The translations under genes and the position numbers were made by a program. DNA of 64,000 nucleotides from Ignavibacteriota bacterium. Lineage in GTDB: Bacteria; Bacteroidota; Ignavibacteria; Ignavibacteriales; Ignavibacteriaceae. The notes under the pieces are model-generated. The model had not been told where the DNA came from, ran no database searches, and worked only from the letters and a program-made list of their open reading frames with translations. The stretch lies in contig CP053447.1 in the NCBI GenBank assembly GCA_013285425.1, positions 1,866,001 through 1,930,000 of the forward strand, written 5' to 3'. This document shows, piece by piece, positions 9,711 to 18,370 of this stretch; positions within the stretch are counted from its first letter, which is position 1; each line of letters begins with the position of its first letter.

Positions 9711-11150
9711 TTATTTTAGTAGAATCATTTTTTTTGTTATGATGTGTGAAGAAGTTCGCAAAGTATAAAAGTAAACACCGCTACTAAGAAGAAAGTTTTC
9801 AAACGAAAGTATTACTTCATGCTCTCCCTTTTCTTTATATCCTTTATCAACTTCACCAACTAATTCTCCAAGAGATGTATAAATCTCAAATGAAACATAA
9901 TCATTTATGGGCAAGGCAAACTTAATTGTAGTTACAGGATTGAAAGGATTAGGAAAATTCTGATACAAAACAACATTCTCAGGAACAGAAATACTATTTG
10001 CAGTATCGGAATTAATTTCTTCAATATAGTTCTGAAATATTTCCACTAATTCAGGTAAATTAAATTCATTAAATCCATAACCATCAGTGTTCATAACATT
10101 AGGATGAAGATATTGCCAGACAATTGCTGATTTCGTGGATGATTTTTTTATATCTTCAAGCCATTGTTTATAAACAGATAATTTATTTTCCTTTATTCCG
10201 AATTCACCCAACAAGCAAGGTTTGTTAAAACCTTCTACAATTCTGTAATGATCTTTTATCCAAGTTTTACCAGCTTTTGCAGATAATCCCCATCCGTTTG
10301 GATAGCTATGAAAAGAAATATAATCAATGTTTTCCAGTTGAGAGTTTTCATAAAAACTTGTTCCTTTATATCCATTAACAAGAAAGTAAGAGCTGTTGTA
10401 CATCAAATCAACATCTGAATAAAAATTGGGATAAACATCGTAGCCATTTTCACCTGTTGTAACTAAATGATTTTGATCAATTGATTTTATGAATAAGGAT
10501 ATGTCCTCGTACCAATTTTTAATTATACCAAAATCTTTGTGAGGGTTCTCAGCTTCATTCATTATTTCCCAAGAGAAAATAGCTGGATCGTCTTTATACT
10601 TAATTCCGGTAAAGGTATTTGTTCTGTCTAGTAATAATTCTATATAGAATTTAAACCATTGTTTAAGCGAATCGTTTACAAAGAAATCATTGTGAGAGTA
10701 ATTATCAGAGCCATTCAGTTTAATATTATTTGCCCACTTGATGTATTGTGGTATTCCACCAAAAGCTGAGTAATTATTTGAGAGAGTAAGTATTATGTAG
10801 ATTCCGTTTTCTTTTGCTTTTTGCAGAACGTAATCGAGTGCAATCAAACCCGATTCCTGCACTTCATAAGGATACTTTCTTATTACAGAAGGATTAGAAA
10901 AAGAAGGCCCTTCATTAAAAGCCCAAGTGCGAATTACATTCACACCAATATTTTTTGCCGATTGATATATATCATCAACTATATATCTTCTTTCTATTTT
11001 GCCAGCTTCGCTTTGAAGATAATATGCATTAAAACCAAAGAATTTGAACTCATCATTATTTAGAATGAAATTATCGCCTGACGCTTTAATGAAATTATTT
11101 TGCGAATAAATACTTGATGATAAGATTAGTATTAAAAAAGTTAATTTCAA
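9711..11150 (-). CDS. Glycoside hydrolase family 5 (mannanase-like), T9SS-secreted
   Basis: 479 aa. An N-terminal signal peptide (to about residue 17, SIYSQ) leads into a GH5 TIM barrel. The acid/base Glu199 is in SWEIMNEAE and the nucleophile Glu316 in LLGEFG; FHSYPNGWG fits the subfamily of beta-mannanases and cellulases. From about 395 there is a C-terminal sorting domain (NFPNPFNP, ending ITKKMILLK), so export is by type IX secretion to the surface or medium. It probably cuts beta-mannan or a related hemicellulose; the exact substrate is not shown. It is the last of a minus-strand group behind two TolB-like genes, separated from them by a 13-bp hairpin. Confidence 0.88.
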   Translation of the reverse strand: MKLTFLILILSSSIYSQNNFIKASGDNFILNNDEFKFFGFNAYYLQSEAGKIERRYIVDDIYQSAKNIGVNVIRTWAFNEGPSFSNPSVIRKYPYEVQESGLIALDYVLQKAKENGIYIILTLSNNYSAFGGIPQYIKWANNIKLNGSDNYSHNDFFVNDSLKQWFKFYIELLLDRTNTFTGIKYKDDPAIFSWEIMNEAENPHKDFGIIKNWYEDISLFIKSIDQNHLVTTGENGYDVYPNFYSDVDLMYNSSYFLVNGYKGTSFYENSQLENIDYISFHSYPNGWGLSAKAGKTWIKDHYRIVEGFNKPCLLGEFGIKENKLSVYKQWLEDIKKSSTKSAIVWQYLHPNVMNTDGYGFNEFNLPELVEIFQNYIEEINSDTANSISVPENVVLYQNFPNPFNPVTTIKFALPINDYVSFEIYTSLGELVGEVDKGYKEKGEHEVILSFENFLLSSGVYFYTLRTSSHIITKKMILLK

Positions 11151-11172
11151 TTTTCAATCCAGTGTTTAAGAG

Positions 11173-11206
11173 TGATAAGGCAGAGGGATTACGCTCTGCC
11201 TTATCA
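11173..11206. terminator. Strong 13-bp hairpin between TolB-like gene and GH5 gene
   Basis: TGATAAGGCAGAG (11173-11185) pairs perfectly with CTCTGCCTTATCA (11194-11206), loop GGATTACG. No T run follows on the minus strand, so it may be a Rho-independent-like pause, an mRNA-processing or stability element, or a dispersed palindrome rather than a classical terminator. The start of the GH5 gene lies 23 bp downstream. Confidence 0.45.
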
Positions 11207-11299
11207 ATTGAGTCTGTAAAATAATTTGTGTAAATGAGTTTTATTGTTAAAGAACATTTATTAATCTCTGTTAAAAAATATTGTTTAGAGTTACTCAAA

Positions 11300-12202
11300 T
11301 TATTTTGGGTAATTAAAAAGTTGTTTTTTAGTCCCATTCAATACATCCAAAATCCAAATAGTACCAATGTTCAATATAGAATCTATATCATAATATACTA
11401 TCTCTTTCCCATCTGGTGACCATGAAGGGTGACTTGCACCTTTCAATAGTAGTTTAGGGTTACTTCCGTCTGAATTCATAATCCAAATTCCCCAGTTATT
11501 ATTACCAATAGAATACCAAGCAATTTTTTTCCCATCTCTAGACCAGTCAGTATGCCAATCTTCATTATTATTATAAGTTAAACGAAATTGATTGTGACCC
11601 GAAGTATCCATTAGAAATAATTCTGGTGTACCAATACCTATAAAACGAGAATATAAAATTTTATCTCCGCCTGGCGACCAATTAGGTTCTCTCCATTCGC
11701 CTGTGCTATGTTCGCTAATATCTATTTTGTTTGAGCCATCTGAATTCATTACCCAAATTACATTGGCACCATTTGGGTCATATTCATTAGTATCAAATAC
11801 TATCTTTTCTCCATCAGGCGACCACGAAGGGAAAAAACAATTTCCCCAATCTGTTAATTGATAAATATCTTTTGTTTCGACATTGATTTTATAAATATTA
11901 CCATTCATTTCATAAACAATAAACTTATCATCGGGTGACCATCTTGGCGTATATCCATTCGTTAAGAAGATTGATTGTAAACTATCAACATTTAAGATTC
12001 TTATTTGAACTACCCCATATTCTTTTTCAATACTATCTTGAGCAAAATGAACATAAGCAATATATTTTCCTTCGTGCGACCAATCAGGTTCAGTATCAAT
12101 AGTCTTAGCATTCTCAACGGGGATAAAGTTATTAGTATCTACGCTATTTTCGCAACTTGTAATGATAACTATTAACAGAAATTGAATGTATGTTTTTTTC
12201 AT
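11300..12202 (-). CDS. TolB-like beta-propeller (PD40) lipoprotein
   Basis: 300 aa. The signal sequence ends in a lipobox (VIITSC), predicting an outer-membrane or periplasmic lipoprotein. The rest is a chain of PD40 blades with the pattern PDWSHEGKYIAY, PRWSPDDKFIVY, PSWSPDGEKIVF, PNWSPGGDKILY, TDWSRDGKKIAW, PSWSPDGKEIVY, about six in all, enough for one TolB-type propeller. Such proteins bind partner proteins or peptides; no enzyme motif is visible. It lies between a truncated relative upstream and the secreted GH5 enzyme downstream. Confidence 0.82.
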   Translation of the reverse strand: MKKTYIQFLLIVIITSCENSVDTNNFIPVENAKTIDTEPDWSHEGKYIAYVHFAQDSIEKEYGVVQIRILNVDSLQSIFLTNGYTPRWSPDDKFIVYEMNGNIYKINVETKDIYQLTDWGNCFFPSWSPDGEKIVFDTNEYDPNGANVIWVMNSDGSNKIDISEHSTGEWREPNWSPGGDKILYSRFIGIGTPELFLMDTSGHNQFRLTYNNNEDWHTDWSRDGKKIAWYSIGNNNWGIWIMNSDGSNPKLLLKGASHPSWSPDGKEIVYYDIDSILNIGTIWILDVLNGTKKQLFNYPK

Positions 12203-12238
12203 ATCTTTTTATAGTAAATAACTCGAATAAAAGTAATT

Positions 12239-12442
12239 TCAATTAAAAACAAACTTATTTCGTACCGTCCATTGAGGGGAAAAAACACAATCATTAAGTC
12301 GAAATACGGGCTGTATATCCTTATTATCAACTACATCACAGGAAGCAAAGGATAGAAATAATACTATGAGTGGAATAACTTCTGAGAAGAGTTTTTTACC
12401 TGAGAAAGACTGACCAAACAAGCACCGTTTTTGCTTCTTCAT
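12239..12442 (-). pseudogene. Truncated TolB-like lipoprotein remnant
   Basis: 67 aa with a signal sequence and lipobox (SFASCD at about 32-36), then about 30 residues ending in VFSPQWTVRNKFVFN. The ending resembles the first PD40 blade (FSPQW...KFV) of the neighbouring propeller lipoprotein, after which the frame stops. I take it as the 5' remnant of a decayed paralogue. A real short lipoprotein is also possible. It lies 36 bp upstream of the intact gene on the same strand. Confidence 0.45.
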
Positions 12443-12627
12443 TTTTCTCGCCCTGAAAATATATATATTTTATTTAATTTTAACACCAATTAAAACCATT
12501 GTCAAGTAATGGCGGTAAAATAAAAGAAGAACCGTTTAGAATTTATAATTTTAATCTTAAAATTAGTTTAACAATTGATTAACTTTAAAATCAAAAATAT
12601 TATTATTTAGCGGCGCAATAAAATATT

Positions 12628-12708
12628 ATGAACAAATCTATTTCAAGAACAATATCAGCCCGACAAGTCGGGATTGCAGTTAATAACATTAAAGGAGTTC
12701 TAAAATGA
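12628..12708 (+). CDS. 26-codon leader ORF duplicating the start of the PrpD-family gene
   Basis: The first 29 bases here (12628-12656) repeat the first 29 bases of the downstream gene (12705-12733) at 26 positions, so this ORF begins MNKSISRTIS against MNKSISRIIS. It then passes through a perfect palindrome (CCCGAC-AA-GTCGGG, 12659-12672) and ends at TGA 12706-12708, overlapping the downstream ATG as ATGA. The downstream gene's own ribosome site (AAAGGAG) lies inside this ORF. It is either a duplication scar from a 77-bp insertion or a translated leader coupled to the main gene. The leader's own ribosome site is weak. Confidence 0.4.
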   Translation: MNKSISRTISARQVGIAVNNIKGVLK

Positions 12709-14138
12709 ATAAATCTATTTCAAGAATAATTTCTGAATACTCTGTAGGCTTACAATACAAAGACTTACCGAAAGAAGTAATCCACGAAGTGAAAAGGTAT
12801 CTTTACGATTCTTTCGGTTGTGCATTCGGAGGATATCATACAAAAGATGTAAGAATAATACGTAATATCTACCACGATATGGGTGGAACTGAAGAAGCAA
12901 CGGTAATAGGATATGGCGATAAAATTCCTGCTGTTAATGCAACACTTGTAAACTCGTTAATGATTCGTGCACTCGATTTTAACGACATTTACTGGAAAGA
13001 AGATCCATCGCATCCATCGGACATAATTCCTGCTGCGCTTGCAACTGCTGAATTAGTCGGTGCTTCAATGGAGGATGTAATTACAGCTATAGTTCTTGCT
13101 TACGAATTTGAACAGCGGTTATGTTTATTTGCTTCACCCGGAGTACGTGAACGTAAATGGCATCATGCTACCTTAACACAATTTGTTTCTCCTATTGTTG
13201 CAGGAAAAATTCTTGGTCTTAGTGTTGATCAGATGGTAAACGCAATTGGAATTAGCGGATGCCATAATCACACAATCGGCTGTCCGACTGCTGGTAAATT
13301 AACAATGATGAAAAACACCGTTGATCCTATGGCTACACAATCGGGAGTATTTGCTGCATTGATGGCTCAGCGAGGTTATTCTGGAACCGAAGCAGTCTTT
13401 GAGGGGAAAGAAGGATTTATGGATACATTCCTCGGCTGGAATGCTAAAGAACAAAAAGTTGAACCGGTTAGTATGAGAGGACGTGACGGTGTTTCTGAAT
13501 GGAAATGGAATATTGATAAATTAATTGGTGGACTCGGTGAATCATATAAAATTCTCGAATGCAGTATGAAAGCTTTTCCGACTGAAGCTTTAACCCATAC
13601 TCATCTTTCTGCAACTTTAAAAGTTGTTACAAAGAATAATATCAGTTACGATCAGATTGACACTGTAACCCTTACTACTCTTGCACAAGCTTATGATATT
13701 CTTTTCGACCCGCATAAGTATAGACCTGAATCAAGAGAAACAGCAGATCATTCTCTTCCCTATTGTATAGCTGCTGCTTTGGTTGATCACAAGATAACAA
13801 CACAGTCATTCTCTGATGAAAAACTAAAAGACCCGAGAATCTGGGAAGTAATTGACCGGGTTAAAGGTGAGCCATCAATTGAATTTGAAAAGATGTTTCC
13901 CGCAAAACAGCCAAGTAAAGTTGTAGTAAAAACAAAAGACGGCAGAGAATTTTCGGAATATCTCGAATACCCGAAAGGTGATCCAAGAGAACCGATGACA
14001 ATGGAAGACCTTGAGAATAAGTTCGATGGATTATCTTCACAACTATTTGTTGCCGGAAGAAGAAAAGAAATTAAAGACGCAATCTTTAACGCTGAGCTGA
14101 TGACAGCAAGAGAATTTATGAAGAAGATGATAATCTGA
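12705..14138 (+). CDS. MmgE/PrpD family dehydratase (2-methylcitrate/citrate dehydratase-like)
   Basis: 477 aa, full length for the family. It has an N-terminal helical domain (SRIISEYSVGLQYKDLPKEV; then YDSFGCAFGG; NSLMIRALDFNDIYW; HPSDIIPAALATAE) and a smaller C-terminal domain (KAFPTEALTHTHL, DHSLPYCIAAAL). PrpD and Bacillus MmgE dehydrate 2-methylcitrate and also citrate. Other members decarboxylate cis-aconitate or racemise iminodisuccinate, so the substrate is not certain. There is no methylcitrate synthase or PrpB here. The genes around it (aconitase type, CitDE, CitF) make citrate/cis-aconitate chemistry plausible. It is preceded by the duplicated leader ORF and followed by an inverted-repeat unit. 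Confidence 0.85.
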   Translation: MNKSISRIISEYSVGLQYKDLPKEVIHEVKRYLYDSFGCAFGGYHTKDVRIIRNIYHDMGGTEEATVIGYGDKIPAVNATLVNSLMIRALDFNDIYWKEDPSHPSDIIPAALATAELVGASMEDVITAIVLAYEFEQRLCLFASPGVRERKWHHATLTQFVSPIVAGKILGLSVDQMVNAIGISGCHNHTIGCPTAGKLTMMKNTVDPMATQSGVFAALMAQRGYSGTEAVFEGKEGFMDTFLGWNAKEQKVEPVSMRGRDGVSEWKWNIDKLIGGLGESYKILECSMKAFPTEALTHTHLSATLKVVTKNNISYDQIDTVTLTTLAQAYDILFDPHKYRPESRETADHSLPYCIAAALVDHKITTQSFSDEKLKDPRIWEVIDRVKGEPSIEFEKMFPAKQPSKVVVKTKDGREFSEYLEYPKGDPREPMTMEDLENKFDGLSSQLFVAGRRKEIKDAIFNAELMTAREFMKKMII

Positions 14139-14159
14139 TCTTTCATTGTTCAATTGTTA

Positions 14160-14568
14160 ATTGTTACATTGTTATAAAATGGAAAAGAAATATTTAAAAT
14201 TAAATGATATTGATGCTTACAAGATTGCTTTTAACTTGAGTAATTATGTTTGGGATTTAATTGTAAAGTTGGATCGGTTTAGTAAAGATACTTTAGGAAT
14301 ACAATTCGTCCGTGCGGTTGATTCAATCTCAGCAAATATAGCAGAAGGTTTTGGAAGATATTCAAAGAAGGATAAAGTTAAATTTTTTCGTATCGGTTTT
14401 GGATCTATGTATGAATCATTAGATTGGAATGAAAAAGCTTTAAAGAGAAAGTTGATCTCAAAAACTGATTATGATTACATTTATAGCGAACTTCAAAAGC
14501 TCCCTAAATTAATTCATCAGCTGATCAAATTTACTAATTCAAAATTGTCTGAATAACAATGAAACAAT
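14160..14568 (+). repeat. Inverted-repeat-flanked unit carrying a second four-helix-bundle gene
   Basis: ATTGTTACATTGTTAT (14160-14175) and ATAACAATGAAACAAT (14553-14568) are inverted copies at 15 of 16 positions; TTTCATTGTT (14141-14150) and AACAATGAAA (14555-14564) are also perfectly inverted. The left arm ends 3 bp before the ATG and the right arm overlaps the stop codon, so the arms fit the gene exactly. The AACAAT-rich sequence resembles the spacer before citF (15841-15880). The repeats are unrelated in sequence to those of the first four-helix unit. Confidence 0.6.
14179..14556 (+). CDS. Four-helix-bundle protein (S23/Avd-like family), second copy
   Basis: 125 aa from ATG 14179; an upstream TTG at 14161 is less likely because it lies inside the repeat arm. 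Family marks: DAYKIAFNLSN, then RAVDSISANIAEGFGRYSKKDKVKF and a C-terminal helix with a LIHQLIKF segment. It is the same family as 6130-6504 but only distantly similar, so the two are not a recent duplication. It is enclosed exactly by a 16-bp inverted repeat between prpD-like and CitDE genes. Function unknown. Confidence 0.85.
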   Translation: MEKKYLKLNDIDAYKIAFNLSNYVWDLIVKLDRFSKDTLGIQFVRAVDSISANIAEGFGRYSKKDKVKFFRIGFGSMYESLDWNEKALKRKLISKTDYDYIYSELQKLPKLIHQLIKFTNSKLSE

Positions 14569-14625
14569 CTATCAATGAAACTATGTTGTTAACCATATTC
14601 ATATTAAATAATTAATGAGTTTTTT

Positions 14626-15816
14626 ATGGCAAAAAAAATAAATAAGGTAATTAGTGGTAAACGCGGCGATTCAGTCCGCTCGGATTGTTACTTTGAAATT
14701 GAGTTAAAAAGTTCCGGAGGAATTAAACTCGACATTAAAAGTAAAGTTCAGTCAATGTACGGAGAATCAATTAAAGAGATGATTCTCGATATGAGCAAAT
14801 TCTTCGGATTAAAGGATGCAAAAATTCTTTGCGAAGATAGTGGTGCACTTCCATTTGTAATGGCAGCAAGATTTGAATTGGCAATAAAAAGATTATTCCC
14901 GGATAATAAAAAAGAGTATCTGCTTCCATTCAATAAAAAGAATTTATATTCTACAAAAAAAGATCAATTACGAAGAAGCAGACTTTATCTTCCCGGTAAT
15001 GAACCTAAGTTTTTTGTTAACGCTGGACTTCATTCCCCTGACGGAATAATATTGGATCTTGAAGACAGTGTTGCACCAACTGAAAAAGATGCAGCACAAC
15101 TTCTTGTTCGCAATGCGCTACGTTCAGTTGATTTTTATAATGCAGAAAGAATGGTTCGTATAAATCAACTGCCAAAAGGTCTGGATGATCTGAAATACAT
15201 TATTCCGCATAATGTAAATTTAATTCTTGTTCCCAAGTGTGAATCTGCAGAACAAATTCAGCAACTTGAAAAAGAAGTGGAGAAGCTTAAGAAACAGCAT
15301 AAAGTTCAAAACCCAATTTATTTTATGCCGATTATTGAAAGCGCCCTTGGTGTAATCAAAGCATTTGAGATTGCTTCTGCATCAACAAATAATTGCGCTC
15401 TTGCAATCGGACTTGAAGATTACACTGCTGATATCGGCACACAAAGAACAAACGAAGGACGCGAAAGTATTTTTGCAAGACAGATGCTGATCAACGCTGC
15501 AAAAGCTGCTGGCATTCAGGCAATAGATACTGTTTTTTCAGATGTATCCGATATGGAAGCACTTCGTCAAAGTGTGCTTGAAGCAAAATCACTTGGCTTT
15601 GAAGGTAAAGGCTGTATTCATCCAAGACAAATTCAGGTTGTTCACGAAGCATTTGCACCAACTTCAGAGGAAATTGAAAAAGCAAAAAAGATAGTAGATG
15701 CTTTTAATGAAGCAGAGAAAAAGGGACTTGGTGTCGTATCACTCGGAAGTAAAATGATTGATCCGCCGGTGGTTAAGCGTGCACAGAGGATTTTGTCATT
15801 GATAAAAGGTAATTGA
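14626..15816 (+). CDS. citDE: Citrate lyase gamma-beta fusion (CitD acyl carrier + CitE lyase)
   Basis: 396 aa. Residues 1-95 match the CitD acyl-carrier subunit: a VRSDCYFEI segment at 17-25 where CitD has ESGDVMIRI, with Ser19 the likely site for the phosphoribosyl-dephospho-CoA arm, then GESIKEMILDM and DSGALPFVMAARFE. Residues about 105-396 are CitE (citryl-ACP lyase, TIM barrel): RLYLPGNEPKF, LDLEDSV, MPIIES, LGLEDYTADIG and GKGCIHPRQ. CitE splits citryl-ACP to oxaloacetate and acetyl-ACP. In classical enterobacterial clusters citD and citE are separate genes; here they are one chain. citF follows 59 bp later. The genes for the prosthetic group (citX, citG) and acetylation (citC) are not in the window. 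Confidence 0.88.
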   Translation: MAKKINKVISGKRGDSVRSDCYFEIELKSSGGIKLDIKSKVQSMYGESIKEMILDMSKFFGLKDAKILCEDSGALPFVMAARFELAIKRLFPDNKKEYLLPFNKKNLYSTKKDQLRRSRLYLPGNEPKFFVNAGLHSPDGIILDLEDSVAPTEKDAAQLLVRNALRSVDFYNAERMVRINQLPKGLDDLKYIIPHNVNLILVPKCESAEQIQQLEKEVEKLKKQHKVQNPIYFMPIIESALGVIKAFEIASASTNNCALAIGLEDYTADIGTQRTNEGRESIFARQMLINAAKAAGIQAIDTVFSDVSDMEALRQSVLEAKSLGFEGKGCIHPRQIQVVHEAFAPTSEEIEKAKKIVDAFNEAEKKGLGVVSLGSKMIDPPVVKRAQRILSLIKGN

Positions 15817-15840
15817 ATCATTTGTAGTCATCTAATTAGA

Positions 15841-15880
15841 ACAGAATAACAATAAAACAATTTAACAATAAAGCAATGAA
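15841..15880 (+). repeat. AACAAT-rich spacer repeat before citF
   Basis: The short spacer between citDE and citF is built of repeated AACAAT/AATGAAA words, as are the arms around the four-helix gene at 14141-14178 and 14553-14590. It appears to be another copy of the same degenerate repeat and overlaps the citF start; no good Shine-Dalgarno site is left in front of that ATG. Confidence 0.4.
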
Positions 15881-17432
15881 ACTAATAAAAAACGCAGCGG
15901 GACGATTAGTCCCAACAGAAGTAAACGGATTACAACAGATTCCTTTTAAAGGAGTTAACAAATACAAACCAACTGGTTTAAAAGCGAAACCAAAAATAAA
16001 AACTTGCATAGATTATCCAACAGATGGAAATAAAGTCGTTAAAGATTTAAAGACTGCGCTTAAGAAAGCAGGATTGAAAGACGGAATGACAATTTCAACT
16101 CATCATCATCTTCGTAATGGTGATGCGGTTACAAATATGCTGTTTGATGTAGTTAAAGAGATGGGAATAAAAAATATCCGCTGGTTCCCTTCTGCAAGTT
16201 TTCCTGTTCATTCACATCTGATAAAATATCTTGAAGATGGTACAATACATCACATCGAAGGAAGTATGAACGGACCACTCGGTAAATTTACAACCGAAGG
16301 AAAGATGAAAGGCATCGGAGTCCTTCGTTCACACGGCGGAAGATATCAATCAATTCAGGACGGCGAAGTACATATTGACATTGCAGTAATTGCTGCCCCA
16401 ACTGCCGATCCTTTTGGAAATTCAACTGGTGACCGCGGAAAATCCGCTTGCGGTTTGATTGGATTTGCACTTGGTGATTCCGAATATGCTGATAAAGTTA
16501 TTGTTGTTACAGATAATCTTGTCCCCTTCCCTTGTGTGCCATGGCAAATTCAAGGCAACAATGTTGATTATGTAGTTGAAGTTGAAACACTTGGTGATCC
16601 CGCAAAAATTGTTTCGGGAACAACTGAAGTAACTAAATCACCTGATCGTTTGTTAATTGCAGAGTATGTCGCTCAGTTTCTTGACGAAGCTGGAATAATG
16701 AAAAACGGATTTTCTTTTCAGGCTGGTGCTGGCGGAACAACGCTTGCATTTGCAGTCTATTTAAAAGAAAAGATGAAAAAGAAAAATGTAAAAGCAAGAT
16801 TTATAAGAGGCGGCTCAACAAAATATCTTGTGCAAATGCTTGAAGAAGGATTAACTGATTATATTCTTGACGGACAAACTTTTGATCTTGAAGGCGTAAG
16901 AAGTATGAGAGAAAATGCCGGACACGTAAACACTTCTCCATTTACAAGCTACAATTTTCATGGAAAAGGAAATTTTGCATCAATAGTTGATGCTGCGGTT
17001 CTTGGTGCAACTGAAGTTGATGTAAACTTCAACGCAAATGTTGTAACACATTCGGATGGATATTTACTTCACGGAATTGGCGGCTGGCAGAATTGTCTTT
17101 ATTCAAAATGCACAATACTTGCGATACCAACTTTCAGGGACAGAATTCCGGTTATTGTTGATGAAGTAACAACACTTTGCGGACCAGGAGAACTAATTGA
17201 TGTCATCGCAACCGAAAGAGGTTTGTGCATTAATCCAAAGCGAAAAGATTTATTGAAAGTGATGAAGAATTCTTCAATTCCTATTATTGATATAAAAGAA
17301 TTAAAGAAAGGAATTGACATAATCTGCGGCGGTGCTCCGGCAAAACCAAAAGTTAATAAGGAGAAAGTTGTTGCAATAATAAAATGGGTTGATGGAACTG
17401 TGCTTGATTCAGTTTTTCAGGTTGAAAAATAA
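15876..17432 (+). CDS. citF: Citrate lyase alpha subunit (citrate:acetyl-ACP transferase)
   Basis: 518 aa, the usual CitF length (about 510). Seen: the N-terminal GRLVPTEVNG, ISTHHHLRNGDAV, PSASFPVHSHLI, EGSMNGPLG, FTTEG, VLRSHGGR, AAPTADPFGNSTG, PCVPWQIQGNNVDYVV, AGAGGTTLAFAVYL, IRGGSTKYLV, VVTHSDGYLLHGIGGWQN and DEVTTLCGPGELIDV. It exchanges acetate for citrate on the CitD thioester so that CitE can cleave it. Together with citDE the enzyme core is complete. A gene for making the prosthetic group must lie elsewhere. The ATG has only a weak ribosome site, consistent with coupling to citDE. Confidence 0.93.
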   Translation: MKLIKNAAGRLVPTEVNGLQQIPFKGVNKYKPTGLKAKPKIKTCIDYPTDGNKVVKDLKTALKKAGLKDGMTISTHHHLRNGDAVTNMLFDVVKEMGIKNIRWFPSASFPVHSHLIKYLEDGTIHHIEGSMNGPLGKFTTEGKMKGIGVLRSHGGRYQSIQDGEVHIDIAVIAAPTADPFGNSTGDRGKSACGLIGFALGDSEYADKVIVVTDNLVPFPCVPWQIQGNNVDYVVEVETLGDPAKIVSGTTEVTKSPDRLLIAEYVAQFLDEAGIMKNGFSFQAGAGGTTLAFAVYLKEKMKKKNVKARFIRGGSTKYLVQMLEEGLTDYILDGQTFDLEGVRSMRENAGHVNTSPFTSYNFHGKGNFASIVDAAVLGATEVDVNFNANVVTHSDGYLLHGIGGWQNCLYSKCTILAIPTFRDRIPVIVDEVTTLCGPGELIDVIATERGLCINPKRKDLLKVMKNSSIPIIDIKELKKGIDIICGGAPAKPKVNKEKVVAIIKWVDGTVLDSVFQVEK

Positions 17433-17485
17433 ATGGAACACGGATATTACTGATTAAACGGATTTAAACTGATCAGGAAAATTGA

Positions 17486-18334
17486 ATGAGTGAAAAGAAT
17501 GCGGACACCACTTCCATAGGAATTGCTTTCGGTGCCGGTGGTGCCCGCGGTATTGCACATCTGCTGATGATTGAAGCTTTAGATGAGCTGGGATTAAAAC
17601 CTTCGATTATTTCAGGTTCAAGTATTGGTGCTGTTGTCGGAGCATTTTGTGCAGCGGGATTTTCTTCAAAAGAGATGAAGGAAATTCTTAATCAGCTTAT
17701 CAATCCTAAAAGTGATTCAGTTTTTGATTTTCTGCTTAAATCAGATATTGTAAAAATGTTTACAATGTTTGACCCGCAATTTATTAAATCAGGTTTCATT
17801 AAAGGTGAAAAGTTTCAGAGTTATATGAAATCTAATTTAAAAGTTTCCAGATTTGAAGAATTAAAAATTCCGTTAATCGTAGTTGCAACGGATTATTGGA
17901 AAAAAGAAGCAGTTATATTTGACAAAGGTGATTTATTAAATCCAATAAAGGCAAGCTACTCCCTGCCCGGTTTATTTACGCCGGTAAAAATAAAAAACAA
18001 AGTTCTAATTGACGGCGGTGCTGTTAATCCTTTGCCTTATGATTTATTAAAAGATAAATGTAATATAACAATTGCTATTGATGTAACTGCTTTTAAATCT
18101 CAAACAGAAAGTGAAATTCCTCCAACTTTCGATTCCGTATTTACAACATATCAAACTATGCAGAACTCGATTATAAAAGAGAGACTGAAATTCTATAAAC
18201 CTGATATTTATATCAGACCGGAAATTTATGATGTAAGAGTTTTTGATTTTTTGAAAGCAGATTCAATATTTAGTCAGGCACAGCCAGCAAAAGAACAATT
18301 AAAACGAGAACTCGATAAATTGCTTACAAAATAA
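17486..18334 (+). CDS. Patatin-like phospholipase (RssA-like)
   Basis: 282 aa, no signal peptide, so cytoplasmic or membrane-associated. The oxyanion loop is FGAGGARG (residues about 14-21), the nucleophile Ser lies in GSSIGA, and the catalytic Asp in DGGAVNPLP, the standard Ser-Asp dyad of patatin acyl hydrolases. It probably releases fatty acids from lipids; the natural substrate is unknown. It follows citF by 53 bp and may be the last gene of that transcript. It converges on the efflux operon with 36 bp between the stops. Confidence 0.88.
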   Translation: MSEKNADTTSIGIAFGAGGARGIAHLLMIEALDELGLKPSIISGSSIGAVVGAFCAAGFSSKEMKEILNQLINPKSDSVFDFLLKSDIVKMFTMFDPQFIKSGFIKGEKFQSYMKSNLKVSRFEELKIPLIVVATDYWKKEAVIFDKGDLLNPIKASYSLPGLFTPVKIKNKVLIDGGAVNPLPYDLLKDKCNITIAIDVTAFKSQTESEIPPTFDSVFTTYQTMQNSIIKERLKFYKPDIYIRPEIYDVRVFDFLKADSIFSQAQPAKEQLKRELDKLLTK

Positions 18335-18370
18335 TTTACTTGATGAAACTGTGATTATTTTAAACAATTC

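Noticed and set aside
9542..9742. 66-codon plus-strand ORF after the aconitase
   Set aside because: It runs through the palindrome and the terminator hairpin and is chance open frame.
6130..14556. Four-helix (Avd-like) genes as a sign of a diversity-generating retroelement
   Set aside because: No reverse transcriptase and no template/variable repeat pair is present; both genes fit the S23-type mini-ORF pattern better.
12705..17432. Itaconate or methylcitrate pathway from PrpD-like and CitE-like genes
   Set aside because: CitE is fused to CitD and followed by true CitF, which marks citrate lyase; methylcitrate synthase, methylisocitrate lyase and itaconate CoA-transferase are missing.
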